A stretch of 45,287 bases of DNA. It comes from Candidatus Pacearchaeota archaeon. Its GTDB lineage: Archaea > Nanobdellota > Nanobdellia > UBA10117 > JAFCGI01. A model generated the notes under the pieces. It was not told the origin of the DNA and searched no databases. It saw nothing but the letters and a program-made list of their open reading frames with translations. Positions 7,575 to 16,040 of this stretch are shown in pieces. The DNA is taken from assembly GCA_017608235.1 (NCBI GenBank), contig JAFCGI010000006.1, forward strand, positions 1 to 45,287. The letters run 5' to 3'. Position numbers and translations under genes: made by a program. Numbering within the stretch: the stretch's first letter is position 1; each line of letters starts with the position of its first letter.

Positions 7575-8026
7575 AATCGTCCTCTGCTGATGGAACTAAT
7601 CCAGATAAATGTTATTATTGTAGCTAATATGGAAAGACCTATTATAAATACTATCCTTGTTACAGTAGGATCAAATCCAAAGTCTTCTGCAAAGCTTCCT
7701 GTCATATCTCCAAATAAATTTAGTGTTGAAAATACCATTTGTATAACTGTAAAGGTTGACTGGAATGCTACATCAAATGTACCAACGAAACTTAAACCTT
7801 CTCCTGCAGCAGCAGCAGATCTAGCAGTTTCTATCTTCTCTGTTTGTTCTGTAAGTTTATCATATTTACCTGCAAATTCTTCATTAGTTAATAAAGTGCT
7901 ATCATATTCATCCTGGATTCCAGCAATAGCTAACACAAATAAAGCAATCAAACCACTAAAGAGTATTCCTGCAATTACAAAGTCTCTTGTTAAAAAAGGT
8001 TTTTTAATCATTTTTCCATCACCCAT
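7571..8026 (-). CDS. Two-span membrane protein of the structural block
   Basis: 151 aa from ATG 8026, or 146 from the ATG at 8011, which overlaps the upstream stop as ATGA; the second may be the true start because of this coupling. Hydrophobic segments lie at about residues 14-33 and 122-145. Between them is a region with an Ala-rich helical stretch (ETARSAAAAGEG) and the segment FGDMTGSFAEDFGFDP. Directly follows the large anchored surface protein. Likely virion membrane or assembly protein; not recognised. Confidence 0.8.
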   Translation of the reverse strand: MGDGKMIKKPFLTRDFVIAGILFSGLIALFVLAIAGIQDEYDSTLLTNEEFAGKYDKLTEQTEKIETARSAAAAGEGLSFVGTFDVAFQSTFTVIQMVFSTLNLFGDMTGSFAEDFGFDPTVTRIVFIIGLSILATIITFIWISSISRGRL

Positions 8027-11000
8027 GTTAATATAATTGCAATCCCAATAATAGCACTAACAAATACAGCTCCAAAGTTAACTAATCCCATGAGATTAAC
8101 TAGGAAAATAGTAATTGTAGTTGACCATATTCCTGCAATTTCATTAAATTTAAACATAAATGAAGCTATAAGTATTAAGAACCACCCAAAGAATAAGCCC
8201 AATATCCCTACCACACTTGAAAAATCTTCTATCTTGAATGAAATTTGTAAATCTAGGCCTTCTGCTGCACGAGTAATAAATGAACTAGCTATATAAAAAC
8301 CAGTATCATTTCCAACAGTACAAGTCATTGTAGCAGAAGATATAGCTACTGTATCATTACAGATAGTTCTATATGCTGAAATATTTGTTAGAGATTGTTC
8401 TTGTACTAGTAATCTTGCCTGAGTAAAACTTCCAGAAGAATCAATATAAGTATAGGTAACAATTCCAGTATCTTCATCCCAAGTTAAAGTAGATTCTAAA
8501 TCTTCAATTTCATCTTGAGAAGTCCAAGGTTCACCTAAATCTGTTCCAATATTAAAAGTTAAAGTAAATGGAGATGTTTCTGGAATAACTTTTTGTTGCC
8601 CTGTTTCTAAGAGTGTAACACCTAACTTTTTTATTATAAACTTGTAATCAACTGTTTCTGTTTCAAAGAATCCAATTGATTTACCATTATCATCTGTCTT
8701 GGCTATTTGCACTATCTTAAATACCCCCTCCCCAGGATAGAATCTATGAATTTCTATAATTGCATCAACAACTGGCAGTAAGTTTTCATCCTGAACTTTT
8801 AGTATAAATGAGGTAGATGATGCTGATTTTAAGAGGTACATTTTAATTTCTTGCGAGACATTGTTTATAGAGTGATTATCAAAATAATAAAATCTATTAG
8901 TATAGAGGGTTCCATTACCAACTTCATCATAATTTATAATAGCATCTGTACTTATTGTTACATTAGGATCTAGGCATAAAGTCATTTCTGTTACATTTTT
9001 ACTAAAAGATTTATTTCTTTTTACTGTTCCAAATCCTAGCCAGTAATCAAAGAAACCATCAAATTGAAAAGGATTTAATTTAGATAAATTTTGTTCATCA
9101 TATGTTGTGAAGTTTAAAGTTTCTGTTGGCCATGTTGCATTACATTCTTCTAAATGTATTCTTGAGACATTTTGTTGATTTGTTGTTGAATTAAAATTAA
9201 ATGAACTAGTTCCATCAAATACTGCTATTTCCCAAAAAAAGCTTTTATTTTCTGATTCTCCTGAACTTACTAAAGGAATATCTATATCTGTTGAAATTAT
9301 ACAACTTCCACTAGTACAAGTTGTATCTGCATTATGTTTTGTGTTATTATAATTTAATTTTGAAGAAACAGTTAATATACTAGGTAGTGTTGTTATATCT
9401 AATGTAAATGATTGTCTAGAAGTTTCATCAATATCTCTATTAAAAGATGTTGCAACTTCAGTAAATGGCACCACATCTAGAGTAAAATTACTTATTGCAA
9501 ATTTACAGATAGAAGAAGTAACATTTCTTGCACAAGCAAAATAGTTCCACTGGAATCCAGTTCCTACAGATAGATTATTTATAGCTAATTTTGTGGAGTT
9601 TATTGTTCCATTTATAAGTGTAAAATTTGTTGCTAATTCTGTTCCGTCTGATCTCCATACAAAGATTGTCGTATTAGTAAAGTTTCCATTAGTAACTATA
9701 AAAGTTCCATTAAATAAGACAGAGGTACTTTGTGTATTAGAGTTATCTGTTGGTGTATTTAAAGTAACATTAACCTCCATTGGTGTTGAAGTAGATTCTT
9801 CTCCTCCAAATGCAGAATAAGTTGGTTCTGCACTAATAAATCTAGATATTATTATTTCTGTTACATTAACATCTATAGTGTCAAATGGATATATCTGGAC
9901 AGGTTTAGCATCAACAGTTTCCAATCTAGATACATTTTGCACATCTAATACTCTATCAATGAATACTTCAGAAGTTGTAGAATTTATTGTTAAGGTTATA
10001 TTATACCTTGTGTCATCTGCCATTGTACCAAGATTAAATTGTTGGCTTATAGATCCATCTATCTTGTTTATTAAAATCATGTGTTCATTAGTAAATCCAG
10101 AGACTATCATTTGAGTATAGTTATCATCAACTAATTCTCCATGTGAAAAGTATGCTGAATCCCCATCTGATTCAGCAAAATTGATTAAGATGTCAGCATC
10201 TATTTGTATTGGTTCACTCCAGGTTCTTAAACTTGTAACATTATCAGTAGCAGTTGTCCCAAAGATTTGTAGAACCCCATTAGTTACAATCATATTTGCT
10301 CCATTCCTAACCCACTTATTTGTATCTAAAGTATCGCCATCATTGAAATCATCATATTCCATATAAACATTTCTCCAATCATCTCCGCCTCCAGAAGCTC
10401 CAGAGTTTCCATAATAATAACAGATAGATTGTGTTTCTCCAGCAGACCAATTAGGAACATTAAAGAAAATATCTGTATTAGCATCATCACAAGTTTGATC
10501 TGTAAAGTTAAAAGCAATCTCTTCTCCAATGTCATCATCAATTACTCTTAAATCTTCACAACCAGATTCCATCTTACCAGCAGTTATTAATGTTGCTGTA
10601 TCAAAAGTTCTATTAAGAGTAACATTTGCCAGTTCTATTGGATCATTATTAGTTACAGTAAAACAATTTTTATATTGCCAAGCTGCTCCACCAGCCCAAA
10701 CAGCCCATTCTGATAAATCTTCACCAAAAGCAGATCCTATCCAATCAATATCTTCCCCTATATTTTTAGTACCTTCAAGTTTCCATTCATAAGTACCTTC
10801 ACTCAATATTTGCCCTTCATAAGGTATATAAGTCCACCTCTCTATTGTTTCTATATGATTCCCTAACAACTCCATTCCACAAATCTCCTGAGTACCATTG
10901 GCTGTTACTTTCTCCTCGCAAATCTCCTTCCCATACTCATTAACAGTCACTTGGTAACTCAAGTTAGTATTTAAATAAATTGTATAAGGAATCTCTTTTT

Positions 11001-11298
11001 CTTTTCCTCCTAAATCCTCAAACTTCATATTTGTAAACAAATACCCATTTGTATAAAGAATAGCAGTACCTCTTGCTTCACAATTAGTTAGACATTTATA
11101 AGTATTATAATCTAATTTATATTCTGCAAGTTTTATATCAAATATCTTTCCAATAAAATTCCAGTTATAAATAGTAATTTTTTCTATCTTTTTATCATAT
11201 GATTTTACGTTGTCGATTGTCCAATCAGCAAGGACTACATCACAAAACAAAAGTATAAACACAATTGACAAAAATAATAAAAAGTTTCTATTTTTCAT
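8008..11298 (-). CDS. Large membrane-anchored surface protein with DUF2341/concanavalin-like region
   Basis: 1,096 aa. Residues 1-24 are a signal peptide (hydrophobic run ending DVVLADW). Residues about 205-310 resemble DUF2341 (SICYYYGNSGASGGGDDW), followed by a concanavalin/LamG-like segment beginning YDDFNDGDTLDTNKW. The middle holds beta-rich, Ig-like stretches with many N-glycosylation sequons. The C-terminal 85 residues contain three hydrophobic helices, ending ILTWVMEK. The topology is a big external part anchored by a C-terminal membrane bundle. Together with the separate 1,858-aa fibre it gives the element two large surface proteins. It is a candidate spike or attachment protein, though a host-derived adhesin is possible. 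Confidence 0.88.
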   Translation of the reverse strand: MKNRNFLLFLSIVFILLFCDVVLADWTIDNVKSYDKKIEKITIYNWNFIGKIFDIKLAEYKLDYNTYKCLTNCEARGTAILYTNGYLFTNMKFEDLGGKEKEIPYTIYLNTNLSYQVTVNEYGKEICEEKVTANGTQEICGMELLGNHIETIERWTYIPYEGQILSEGTYEWKLEGTKNIGEDIDWIGSAFGEDLSEWAVWAGGAAWQYKNCFTVTNNDPIELANVTLNRTFDTATLITAGKMESGCEDLRVIDDDIGEEIAFNFTDQTCDDANTDIFFNVPNWSAGETQSICYYYGNSGASGGGDDWRNVYMEYDDFNDGDTLDTNKWVRNGANMIVTNGVLQIFGTTATDNVTSLRTWSEPIQIDADILINFAESDGDSAYFSHGELVDDNYTQMIVSGFTNEHMILINKIDGSISQQFNLGTMADDTRYNITLTINSTTSEVFIDRVLDVQNVSRLETVDAKPVQIYPFDTIDVNVTEIIISRFISAEPTYSAFGGEESTSTPMEVNVTLNTPTDNSNTQSTSVLFNGTFIVTNGNFTNTTIFVWRSDGTELATNFTLINGTINSTKLAINNLSVGTGFQWNYFACARNVTSSICKFAISNFTLDVVPFTEVATSFNRDIDETSRQSFTLDITTLPSILTVSSKLNYNNTKHNADTTCTSGSCIISTDIDIPLVSSGESENKSFFWEIAVFDGTSSFNFNSTTNQQNVSRIHLEECNATWPTETLNFTTYDEQNLSKLNPFQFDGFFDYWLGFGTVKRNKSFSKNVTEMTLCLDPNVTISTDAIINYDEVGNGTLYTNRFYYFDNHSINNVSQEIKMYLLKSASSTSFILKVQDENLLPVVDAIIEIHRFYPGEGVFKIVQIAKTDDNGKSIGFFETETVDYKFIIKKLGVTLLETGQQKVIPETSPFTLTFNIGTDLGEPWTSQDEIEDLESTLTWDEDTGIVTYTYIDSSGSFTQARLLVQEQSLTNISAYRTICNDTVAISSATMTCTVGNDTGFYIASSFITRAAEGLDLQISFKIEDFSSVVGILGLFFGWFLILIASFMFKFNEIAGIWSTTITIFLVNLMGLVNFGAVFVSAIIGIAIILTWVMEK

Positions 11299-11704
11299 AA
11301 TCTATTTTACCTCCTTTTACAAGGTTTTCTTTGATTAATAACCATTGGTGGTTTTCTGGAGCAAAAGCTTTTAATATTTCCTCTTTTTTTGTTAGATCAA
11401 AAGAGCATAGAGGGATAATATGATCTATATGGTAATCTTTAATATATTTAGGAAAGGGTTTTAGATGATGTATTATATTTTCATAGTCTAAATGAAAATC
11501 CCTACTTTTAAGATATCTTCTTTCTTTTAAATATAGATTTATTGCATAACTTAATCTTCTTCTTAATCTAGTTCTTATTGCAAAATCTAGATCTTCTTTT
11601 ATCTTATTTTTAATCCATAATCTAACCTTACCTTTTATTTTTTCTTTATTTTTCTGGTAATAGATTCTCCTATATTCTTGTAATCCAAGTATATTTTTCA
11701 TCAT
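11288..11704 (-). CDS. HNH endonuclease
   Basis: 138 aa from ATG 11704 (a second ATG follows at once). The basic N-terminal 60 residues probably bind DNA. The C-terminal part has the HNH pattern: YHIDHIIPLCSF near residues 91-102, then a helical spacer (EEILKAFAPENHQWL) and IKENLVKGGK, the usual ending of this subgroup. It overlaps the genes on both sides by a few bases. Placed between structural membrane genes, it is most likely a homing-type nuclease, but an HNH enzyme with a packaging role cannot be excluded. Confidence 0.85.
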   Translation of the reverse strand: MMKNILGLQEYRRIYYQKNKEKIKGKVRLWIKNKIKEDLDFAIRTRLRRRLSYAINLYLKERRYLKSRDFHLDYENIIHHLKPFPKYIKDYHIDHIIPLCSFDLTKKEEILKAFAPENHQWLLIKENLVKGGKIDYEK

Positions 11705-12228
11705 AATCCCCCCTGTCTAGCTCCACCAAAGAAACTAGAGAACTTAGCAAATACTATAATTATTGACAAGGCTCCTGTAATTAATGTTATTATTACAATG
11801 TTTTGCATTACTACTGAAATCAAACCTTGGGAGCCTAGAGTATCTACAAGAACAGGACTTGATGCAAATTGCTCAAAGGCATTCCCAAGATAGCCTCCTA
11901 AGAATAGAGTTACTCCTAAGAAGAAGATATACATAAATAAGAATATTGGATGTGTTCTTGTTAAGAATGCAGTAATCATTGTACTCATTATAAACCCTAC
12001 AAATAAAAAGAAAAAACCTTTTTGTAAACCATTTGCTCCTAATTCAGATAGTTCATCTATTGCATCATATCCTCCTGAAGATTCATTTAACCCAGCATCA
12101 CTTAAACCATCTGCTATTGACGGCACAACAAATGCTAGAACAAGTAATCCAATAGCAAATACAAATATTGTCACTAAGAAAATCAACATATCTGGCAAAT
12201 CACCCTTCTTAGATTTTAAGCATATCAT
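11701..12228 (-). CDS. Polytopic membrane protein, structural block
   Basis: 175 aa. After MICLKSKKGDLPD comes a long hydrophobic helix (residues 14-37), a polar loop (DGLSDAGLNESSGGYDAIDE), then three more hydrophobic segments at about 70-88, 92-112 and 138-165; it ends FFGGARQGGL. The KKG before the first helix again resembles a prepilin-type start, as in the coat-like proteins. Its start overlaps the preceding gene by 20 bases. Probably a particle membrane protein; family not named. Confidence 0.82.
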   Translation of the reverse strand: MICLKSKKGDLPDMLIFLVTIFVFAIGLLVLAFVVPSIADGLSDAGLNESSGGYDAIDELSELGANGLQKGFFFLFVGFIMSTMITAFLTRTHPIFLFMYIFFLGVTLFLGGYLGNAFEQFASSPVLVDTLGSQGLISVVMQNIVIITLITGALSIIIVFAKFSSFFGGARQGGL

Positions 12229-12427
12229 TTCTTTTTTTCCTTTTTGTTTTAAAATTAGAAACCTCTTTTTTTGGAACTATAACTTTAAGTCCTCTAATCA
12301 TCTTTGTAAAATTAGGTTGGGATAAATTAATAATTCCAAGTTGGTTTTGTAATTGTTTTCTCTGCTTTTCAAAAATATTTTTAAAGAATTGTTCATCTAC
12401 AGCAATTGTAACCTTCCTTGAACTCAT
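12209..12427 (-). CDS. Small basic protein, ribbon-helix-helix-like
   Basis: 72 aa. A strand-like N-terminus (RKVTIAVDEQF) leads into a basic helix (FKNIFEKQRKQLQNQLGI), then SQPNFTKMIRGLKV, the order expected for a ribbon-helix-helix domain, and a Lys/Arg-rich tail. It is the first gene of a late transcription unit, 23 nt downstream of the late promoter element. It could regulate the late genes or coat DNA. Confidence 0.78.
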   Translation of the reverse strand: MSSRKVTIAVDEQFFKNIFEKQRKQLQNQLGIINLSQPNFTKMIRGLKVIVPKKEVSNFKTKRKKRNDMLKI

Positions 12428-12450
12428 ATTAAAAGATTAGTTTTTCTATA

Positions 12451-12486
12451 TTAAATACATTACCTTAAATAGAAATGTTTTTTAAT
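12451..12486. promoter_or_regulatory. Late promoter (minus strand) joined to an apparently orphan plus-strand copy
   Basis: The minus strand carries GGTAATGTATTTAA (12464-12451), 23 nt before ATG 12427. Directly beside it on the plus strand is AATAGAAATGTTTTTTAATA (12468-12487), nearly the element that drives the plus gene at 19424. No plus-strand gene follows here. The whole stretch is almost the same as 19369-19401. Confidence 0.65.
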
Positions 12487-12491
12487 AGAAA

Positions 12492-12896
12492 TTAATACTC
12501 TTCATCTTCATCCACTAATCCCCTATGAACATTAAAAGATTTAAAGGCCACGATGATTAAATAAATTATTAAAGCAAATAAACCACCAGCAGTTAGAGTT
12601 ACTAACATAATATAAAAAGAACCGTAGGTTGAAGTTATTTTTGTTAAATCTGAGAAGAATTCCTGCATCACAGATACTCCCATTCCAACTGATGCAAGGA
12701 TAGTTAATAAAGACATACTCATAAAAAACACTTTCATTGGATTGTTTTTAACAATTATACTAAGAGCTAAAAAGAAAATAACAATTACTCCCATTGAAAA
12801 AATAGCTCCAAATATTATTGTACCTTCTCCAGAAGTCAATGCAGAGGCTAGAGGCAATAATATAAGAGTAAGTAGGAATAAAAATATCTTTTTCAT
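12492..12896 (-). CDS. Three-span membrane protein, paralogue of the 13505-14224 product
   Basis: 134 aa. A signal-like N-terminal segment (LFLLTLILLPLASA) is followed by three membrane helices (about 28-49, 56-75, 95-118) and an acidic tail, HRGLVDEDEEY. The segment TYGSFYIML and the ending match TFYGSFYVMF and RRVMRGLDDID of the product encoded two genes upstream, so the two are paralogues. This one lacks the external Cys domain. Likely a structural or assembly membrane protein. Confidence 0.82.
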   Translation of the reverse strand: MKKIFLFLLTLILLPLASALTSGEGTIIFGAIFSMGVIVIFFLALSIIVKNNPMKVFFMSMSLLTILASVGMGVSVMQEFFSDLTKITSTYGSFYIMLVTLTAGGLFALIIYLIIVAFKSFNVHRGLVDEDEEY

Positions 12897-13147
12897 TGTA
12901 CTATAGATATTCCTCCTCTATCTAGATTATTTTTTATACCCCTTATTGCATTCATTGTTTGAACATACATCTGTTTTTTCCTTTCAGAATTAGTTATCTG
13001 GAATCTTTCGTGCCAACATTCATAATGATAAAATACTTCTCCTGTTTGTGTTCCACAATCAAAATCAGTTAGTCTAACCCACTTGTCTTTATCTTCTAAT
13101 ATAGGTTGTTTGCAAATCACACATTGTTTCTGTTCTTTTTTCTTCAT
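12893..13147 (-). CDS. Zinc-binding protein with paired Cys/His motifs
   Basis: 84 aa. Begins MKKKEQKQCVICKQPI. CVIC and a later Cys/His set (HYECWHERF) probably bind zinc. The C-terminal part is helical and basic (RKKQMYVQTMNAIRGIKNN). Overlaps its neighbours by 4 bases on each side (ATGA-type coupling). The genes around it encode membrane proteins, which makes a soluble zinc protein here unusual. Function unknown. Confidence 0.75.
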   Translation of the reverse strand: MKKKEQKQCVICKQPILEDKDKWVRLTDFDCGTQTGEVFYHYECWHERFQITNSERKKQMYVQTMNAIRGIKNNLDRGGISIVQ

Positions 13148-13518
13148 AAATAATTACTCCCAATGTAGATGGTTATAGTAAAAACCCCAATCATTATTAA
13201 ATACATTACTATTAAGTTGAGGTCATATACAAATCCCTTCTTCTTTGTCCAGTAGAAAGGGGCTAGTTGAGTAAAGCTCTTTGGATGTTTAAACATGAAT
13301 TTAAGCATATCCCAACTATTTATATTATTATTTTGATAGAAGTCTAATTTTAAATCATGGGCAGAGATAACTTTATCTGTATGGGATAGTTCATGTTCTA
13401 TTACTGGATTGAACAAATGAGGATACTTCTTTAGATACTTATTAACTTCTATATATGTTCCAAAGTTATTTGCTATTCCATAGTCTACTTCTATTATTGG
13501 TATATTAGTCGATATCAT
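13144..13518 (-). CDS. Membrane-anchored protein with HELSH metallopeptidase motif
   Basis: 124 aa. Residues 42-46 read His-Glu-Leu-Ser-His, the HExxH zinc-binding signature, in the setting VIEHELSHTDK, with HDLKLDF a few residues later offering a possible third ligand. The C-terminus is one long hydrophobic helix (about residues 100-122). This suggests a small zinc peptidase fixed to the membrane. It is placed among coat and membrane genes and could process virion proteins, but the length is short for a full peptidase. Substrate and activity are inferred. Confidence 0.75.
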   Translation of the reverse strand: MISTNIPIIEVDYGIANNFGTYIEVNKYLKKYPHLFNPVIEHELSHTDKVISAHDLKLDFYQNNNINSWDMLKFMFKHPKSFTQLAPFYWTKKKGFVYDLNLIVMYLIMIGVFTITIYIGSNYL

Positions 13519-14224
13519 CTAAACCTCTCATTACTCTTCTCATTTTAATAAATGAACTTAACCAGACAACAAAGCTAATTAAAGCCACACCATAGAATAG
13601 TATAGAAAACATAACATAAAATGAACCATAGAAAGTTGTTATATTAGCACTTGTAATATATTCTTCTAGGTGTGCGTTAACAAATCCAATCATAAATATC
13701 ATTGGTATAAATGCAAAGAGCATGAAGATAATAGGAAGTAATCTATTCCTTGGAACAAAAGAATCTTCATCATTATCTTTGGATAAAGTATTATAATTCT
13801 CTTCATCTTCTTCTTTATATCTATTAAACATCCTCCCTGATACAAATAGTGAGATCATTGTAATAAATATAGAAGGGAAAATTATTCCAAATAGATTTAT
13901 TCCATAACCTTGTTCAAACAATCCAACAATTATTGTTGCTGTGTTGTTCCCACAATCAATAAATTCATAACCCCCACGAGAGAGATTGACTGTGAAGTTA
14001 TATACATTCTCTGTAAAGATAGACATATTTATAGAATAATTTATTGTTACATCTGTTGCATTGAATATTGTTATATTTTCTGAACAGTTTAAAGCAATAG
14101 TAAATCCAACACAAGGGATGTCATTAATGTCTATTTCATTAGTATCACTACACGTTGGTAGTTGAGCACTTACAAAAGTAATTAAAGATACAAGGAGAAA
14201 TAAGATTAGTATTTTGTTTCCCAT
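13505..14224 (-). CDS. Membrane protein with secreted Cys-rich N-terminal domain
   Basis: 239 aa. Signal peptide at residues 1-20 (ending SAQLPTC), then an external domain of about 85 residues with four Cys (CSDTN, IPCVGF, LNCSEN, IDCGNN) and many sequons. Three membrane helices follow at about 110-130, 163-184 and 200-226, with the acidic end RGLDDID. The C-terminal part is paralogous to the 134-aa protein encoded at 12492-12896. First gene of a late unit with its own promoter. Probable surface component. Confidence 0.83.
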   Translation of the reverse strand: MGNKILILFLLVSLITFVSAQLPTCSDTNEIDINDIPCVGFTIALNCSENITIFNATDVTINYSINMSIFTENVYNFTVNLSRGGYEFIDCGNNTATIIVGLFEQGYGINLFGIIFPSIFITMISLFVSGRMFNRYKEEDEENYNTLSKDNDEDSFVPRNRLLPIIFMLFAFIPMIFMIGFVNAHLEEYITSANITTFYGSFYVMFSILFYGVALISFVVWLSSFIKMRRVMRGLDDID

Positions 14225-14247
14225 TGAAAGTTTATAGATTTGCTATA

Positions 14248-14261
14248 TTAAATACATTACC
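14248..14261 (-). promoter_or_regulatory. Late-type leaderless promoter
   Basis: Minus-strand GGTAATGTATTTAA lies 23 nt before ATG 14224. The stretch between is AT-rich with no ribosome site, as expected for a leaderless message. Confidence 0.75.
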
Positions 14262-14265
14262 CAAT

Positions 14266-14796
14266 TTATAATCCCCATAATTTAGTACCTATGTAAAACC
14301 CTAAGTTATTCACAAAATCTGTTGTTAGAGCTAAGAGATAGAATATAATCACAAAGAGTAATGGGTATAGAGTCCTATCATTTGAAACTTTATTTCTCAC
14401 TACAACATATGCAAAGGTCAATAAACTCCATATGAATATAAAGAATACAATAGTATTGATAAATGTCTTTCCTTCTGGATGTGGTTCATAATCGTGTATC
14501 TCAGCAGCAATTGGGTTTGCTTCTTGGAATTGTTTTTCTGGGGTAGATTTTACTACCATTGCATTTGTAATGAATAAAGCACCAAAATTAAATAATATCA
14601 ACATAACTATTATACAGTCAAAAGTTAAGAATAGAGCTTTATGCTGTTTTCTAAATTCCTTACACTCTACTCTCCTAATCTTATTAATTTGTTTAGTAAG
14701 TTTAGATCTCTTAAAGTTATATTCAGTAGAAAGTTTATGTCTCTCATTTTTAAGTGAATCCGTGTCCATTCCCTTTATCCAGGCATCTGCGTCCAC
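14266..14796 (-). CDS. Membrane protein with N-terminal coiled segment and three helices
   Basis: 176 aa. Residues 1-48 are charged and probably coiled (SLKNERHKLSTEYNFKRS). Hydrophobic helices lie at about 52-76, 112-132 and 145-165. Between the first and second is an external loop of about 35 residues (STPEKQFQEANPIAAEIHDY). Overlaps the upstream gene by 22 bases. Structural-block member of unknown function; no family recognised. Confidence 0.8.
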   Translation of the reverse strand: MDADAWIKGMDTDSLKNERHKLSTEYNFKRSKLTKQINKIRRVECKEFRKQHKALFLTFDCIIVMLILFNFGALFITNAMVVKSTPEKQFQEANPIAAEIHDYEPHPEGKTFINTIVFFIFIWSLLTFAYVVVRNKVSNDRTLYPLLFVIIFYLLALTTDFVNNLGFYIGTKLWGL

Positions 14797-15407
14797 AACG
14801 CTGCGAAGCCCACGAAAACTGCTACTAGAACAATAGCAATAGCAATAGGTGTTTGGAATTGTTGTAGGAAACTCTTTAGACTATAAGCCTGTCTAGAAGC
14901 TGCATCAAATGCTTGTTCCCAAGCTTTAGAATGTCCAGTATCACATTTAATATTTAATACAGATTCTTTAACAGTATGTACTTCCCCTGTTTTATCATCT
15001 TCATATTCTACTTCATAGTTAAGATAACTAGTAGGAAGTATTGGTCTATAGTCTGATGGTGATAATTGTACTACTGTAATTAGTTTATCACCTTGAAGAT
15101 ACCTCTTTGGATCAAATATTTTCAAAGGTATCTTAGGTGAGATAAATCCTGGTCTCTTGATAAATACAACTCCTCTTTTAGTGTTGAAATAACCTTTCCC
15201 CCATTCTCCATTTACAATCTGACCATCACTTCTTGGAAGTTTAATCTCAACATTTAAATTCCAACGTTTCTTATTCCATATAATAAAACCAATAAATATG
15301 ACAATTACAAGCATTAGAACCATTACAGTTCCAATTAACATCATGAAACCAATTGTACTTCCCTGGGGGATAACTCCACTCACAACATTTCCTATATCTG
15401 TTGCCAT
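14775..15407 (-). CDS. Bitopic membrane protein with a soluble beta-rich middle
   Basis: 210 aa. Hydrophobic helices at about residues 19-43 and 186-205 flank a soluble domain of about 140 residues (LPRSDGQIVNGEWGKGYF, then IKRPGFISPKIPLKIFDPKR). If both ends cross the membrane, the domain faces one side as a loop. It is preceded by a 2-nt gap from the upstream gene and followed by an overlap, so it is part of one operon starting at 15985. Not recognised. Confidence 0.8.
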   Translation of the reverse strand: MATDIGNVVSGVIPQGSTIGFMMLIGTVMVLMLVIVIFIGFIIWNKKRWNLNVEIKLPRSDGQIVNGEWGKGYFNTKRGVVFIKRPGFISPKIPLKIFDPKRYLQGDKLITVVQLSPSDYRPILPTSYLNYEVEYEDDKTGEVHTVKESVLNIKCDTGHSKAWEQAFDAASRQAYSLKSFLQQFQTPIAIAIVLVAVFVGFAALWTQMPG

Positions 15408-15409
15408 TT

Positions 15410-15985
15410 TTACCAGAACTTTAAGTTTTCTATAAGTCCTCCCTTATTCCTGCTTGGATTATTGGTTTCTGTTAATCTCATTATCTTGAATATCCTCCTA
15501 GACTCTTGTCCATTTTGGGCTCTCTTTAAAACAGTAAAACACGTAGCACATATTATATGACCTATCCTATCATATTCACTATATTGTCCAGCAATACCAT
15601 ATGCTTCTGCATTGACAACCAGATGTTGCCTTACCCAGTTCCTAATTAAATCCATAAGGTTATTAATTTCTTGTGGGGAAAAATTACTCATTGAAGTATT
15701 TTGGTTTAGTATAGAACCTAAGAAAGAAATAAAGTGAGCAATCAAATCTTCAGATACTACTACTCCTGATTTAGATATTGGAACCCACTCCCCTGTCCAA
15801 TCTTTTTTTTCTCCTCTAATTCTATGTTCAATATCTGCTAATAGATTATCTGGATTAATTTGTTGTAAGATATTAGTAACCTTTTCTTCCCTCATTGCAT
15901 CTGCATACATAGCATTTGGATCATTAGCAATCTGAGTTTGTTGTTGTTCTCTAATCAAGTCTGCTTCAGAAATCTCTCCTGCCAT
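15410..15985 (-). CDS. Soluble hypothetical protein, first gene of a late operon
   Basis: 191 aa from ATG 15985 (MAGEISEADLIREQQQ). A TTG 15 nt upstream is less likely, because the late-type promoter element ends exactly 22 nt before this ATG. No membrane segment. Helical N-terminal half; a central segment ANDPNAMYADAMREEKVTN; a Cys pair (HIICATCF) near residue 150. It may be a peripheral structural protein linking the membrane proteins that follow. Function unknown. Confidence 0.8.
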   Translation of the reverse strand: MAGEISEADLIREQQQTQIANDPNAMYADAMREEKVTNILQQINPDNLLADIEHRIRGEKKDWTGEWVPISKSGVVVSEDLIAHFISFLGSILNQNTSMSNFSPQEINNLMDLIRNWVRQHLVVNAEAYGIAGQYSEYDRIGHIICATCFTVLKRAQNGQESRRIFKIMRLTETNNPSRNKGGLIENLKFW

Positions 15986-16007
15986 ATGTGGATTAATCAA
16001 ATGTTAG

Positions 16008-16019
16008 TTAAAAACATTT
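16008..16019 (-). promoter_or_regulatory. Late-type promoter variant for the 15985 operon
   Basis: The minus strand reads AATAGAAATGTTTTTAACT around here. The TTTTTAA ends 22 nt before ATG 15985. The same variant (AGAAATGTTTTTAA, 22 nt) precedes the plus-strand gene at 19424. Confidence 0.65.
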
Positions 16020-16040
16020 CTATTATTAAAAATAGGAAGA

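Noticed and set aside
7590-8036. 148-codon plus-strand frame opposite the two-span membrane protein
   Set aside because: The opposite strand has clear membrane helices and coupling with both neighbours; this frame has no promoter or ribosome site.
13197-13210. Another copy of the late promoter element (TTAAATACATTACT)
   Set aside because: It lies inside a coding region (encoding VMYLI) and is 50 nt from the nearest ATG, unlike the fixed 22-23 nt of the others; it could be chance.
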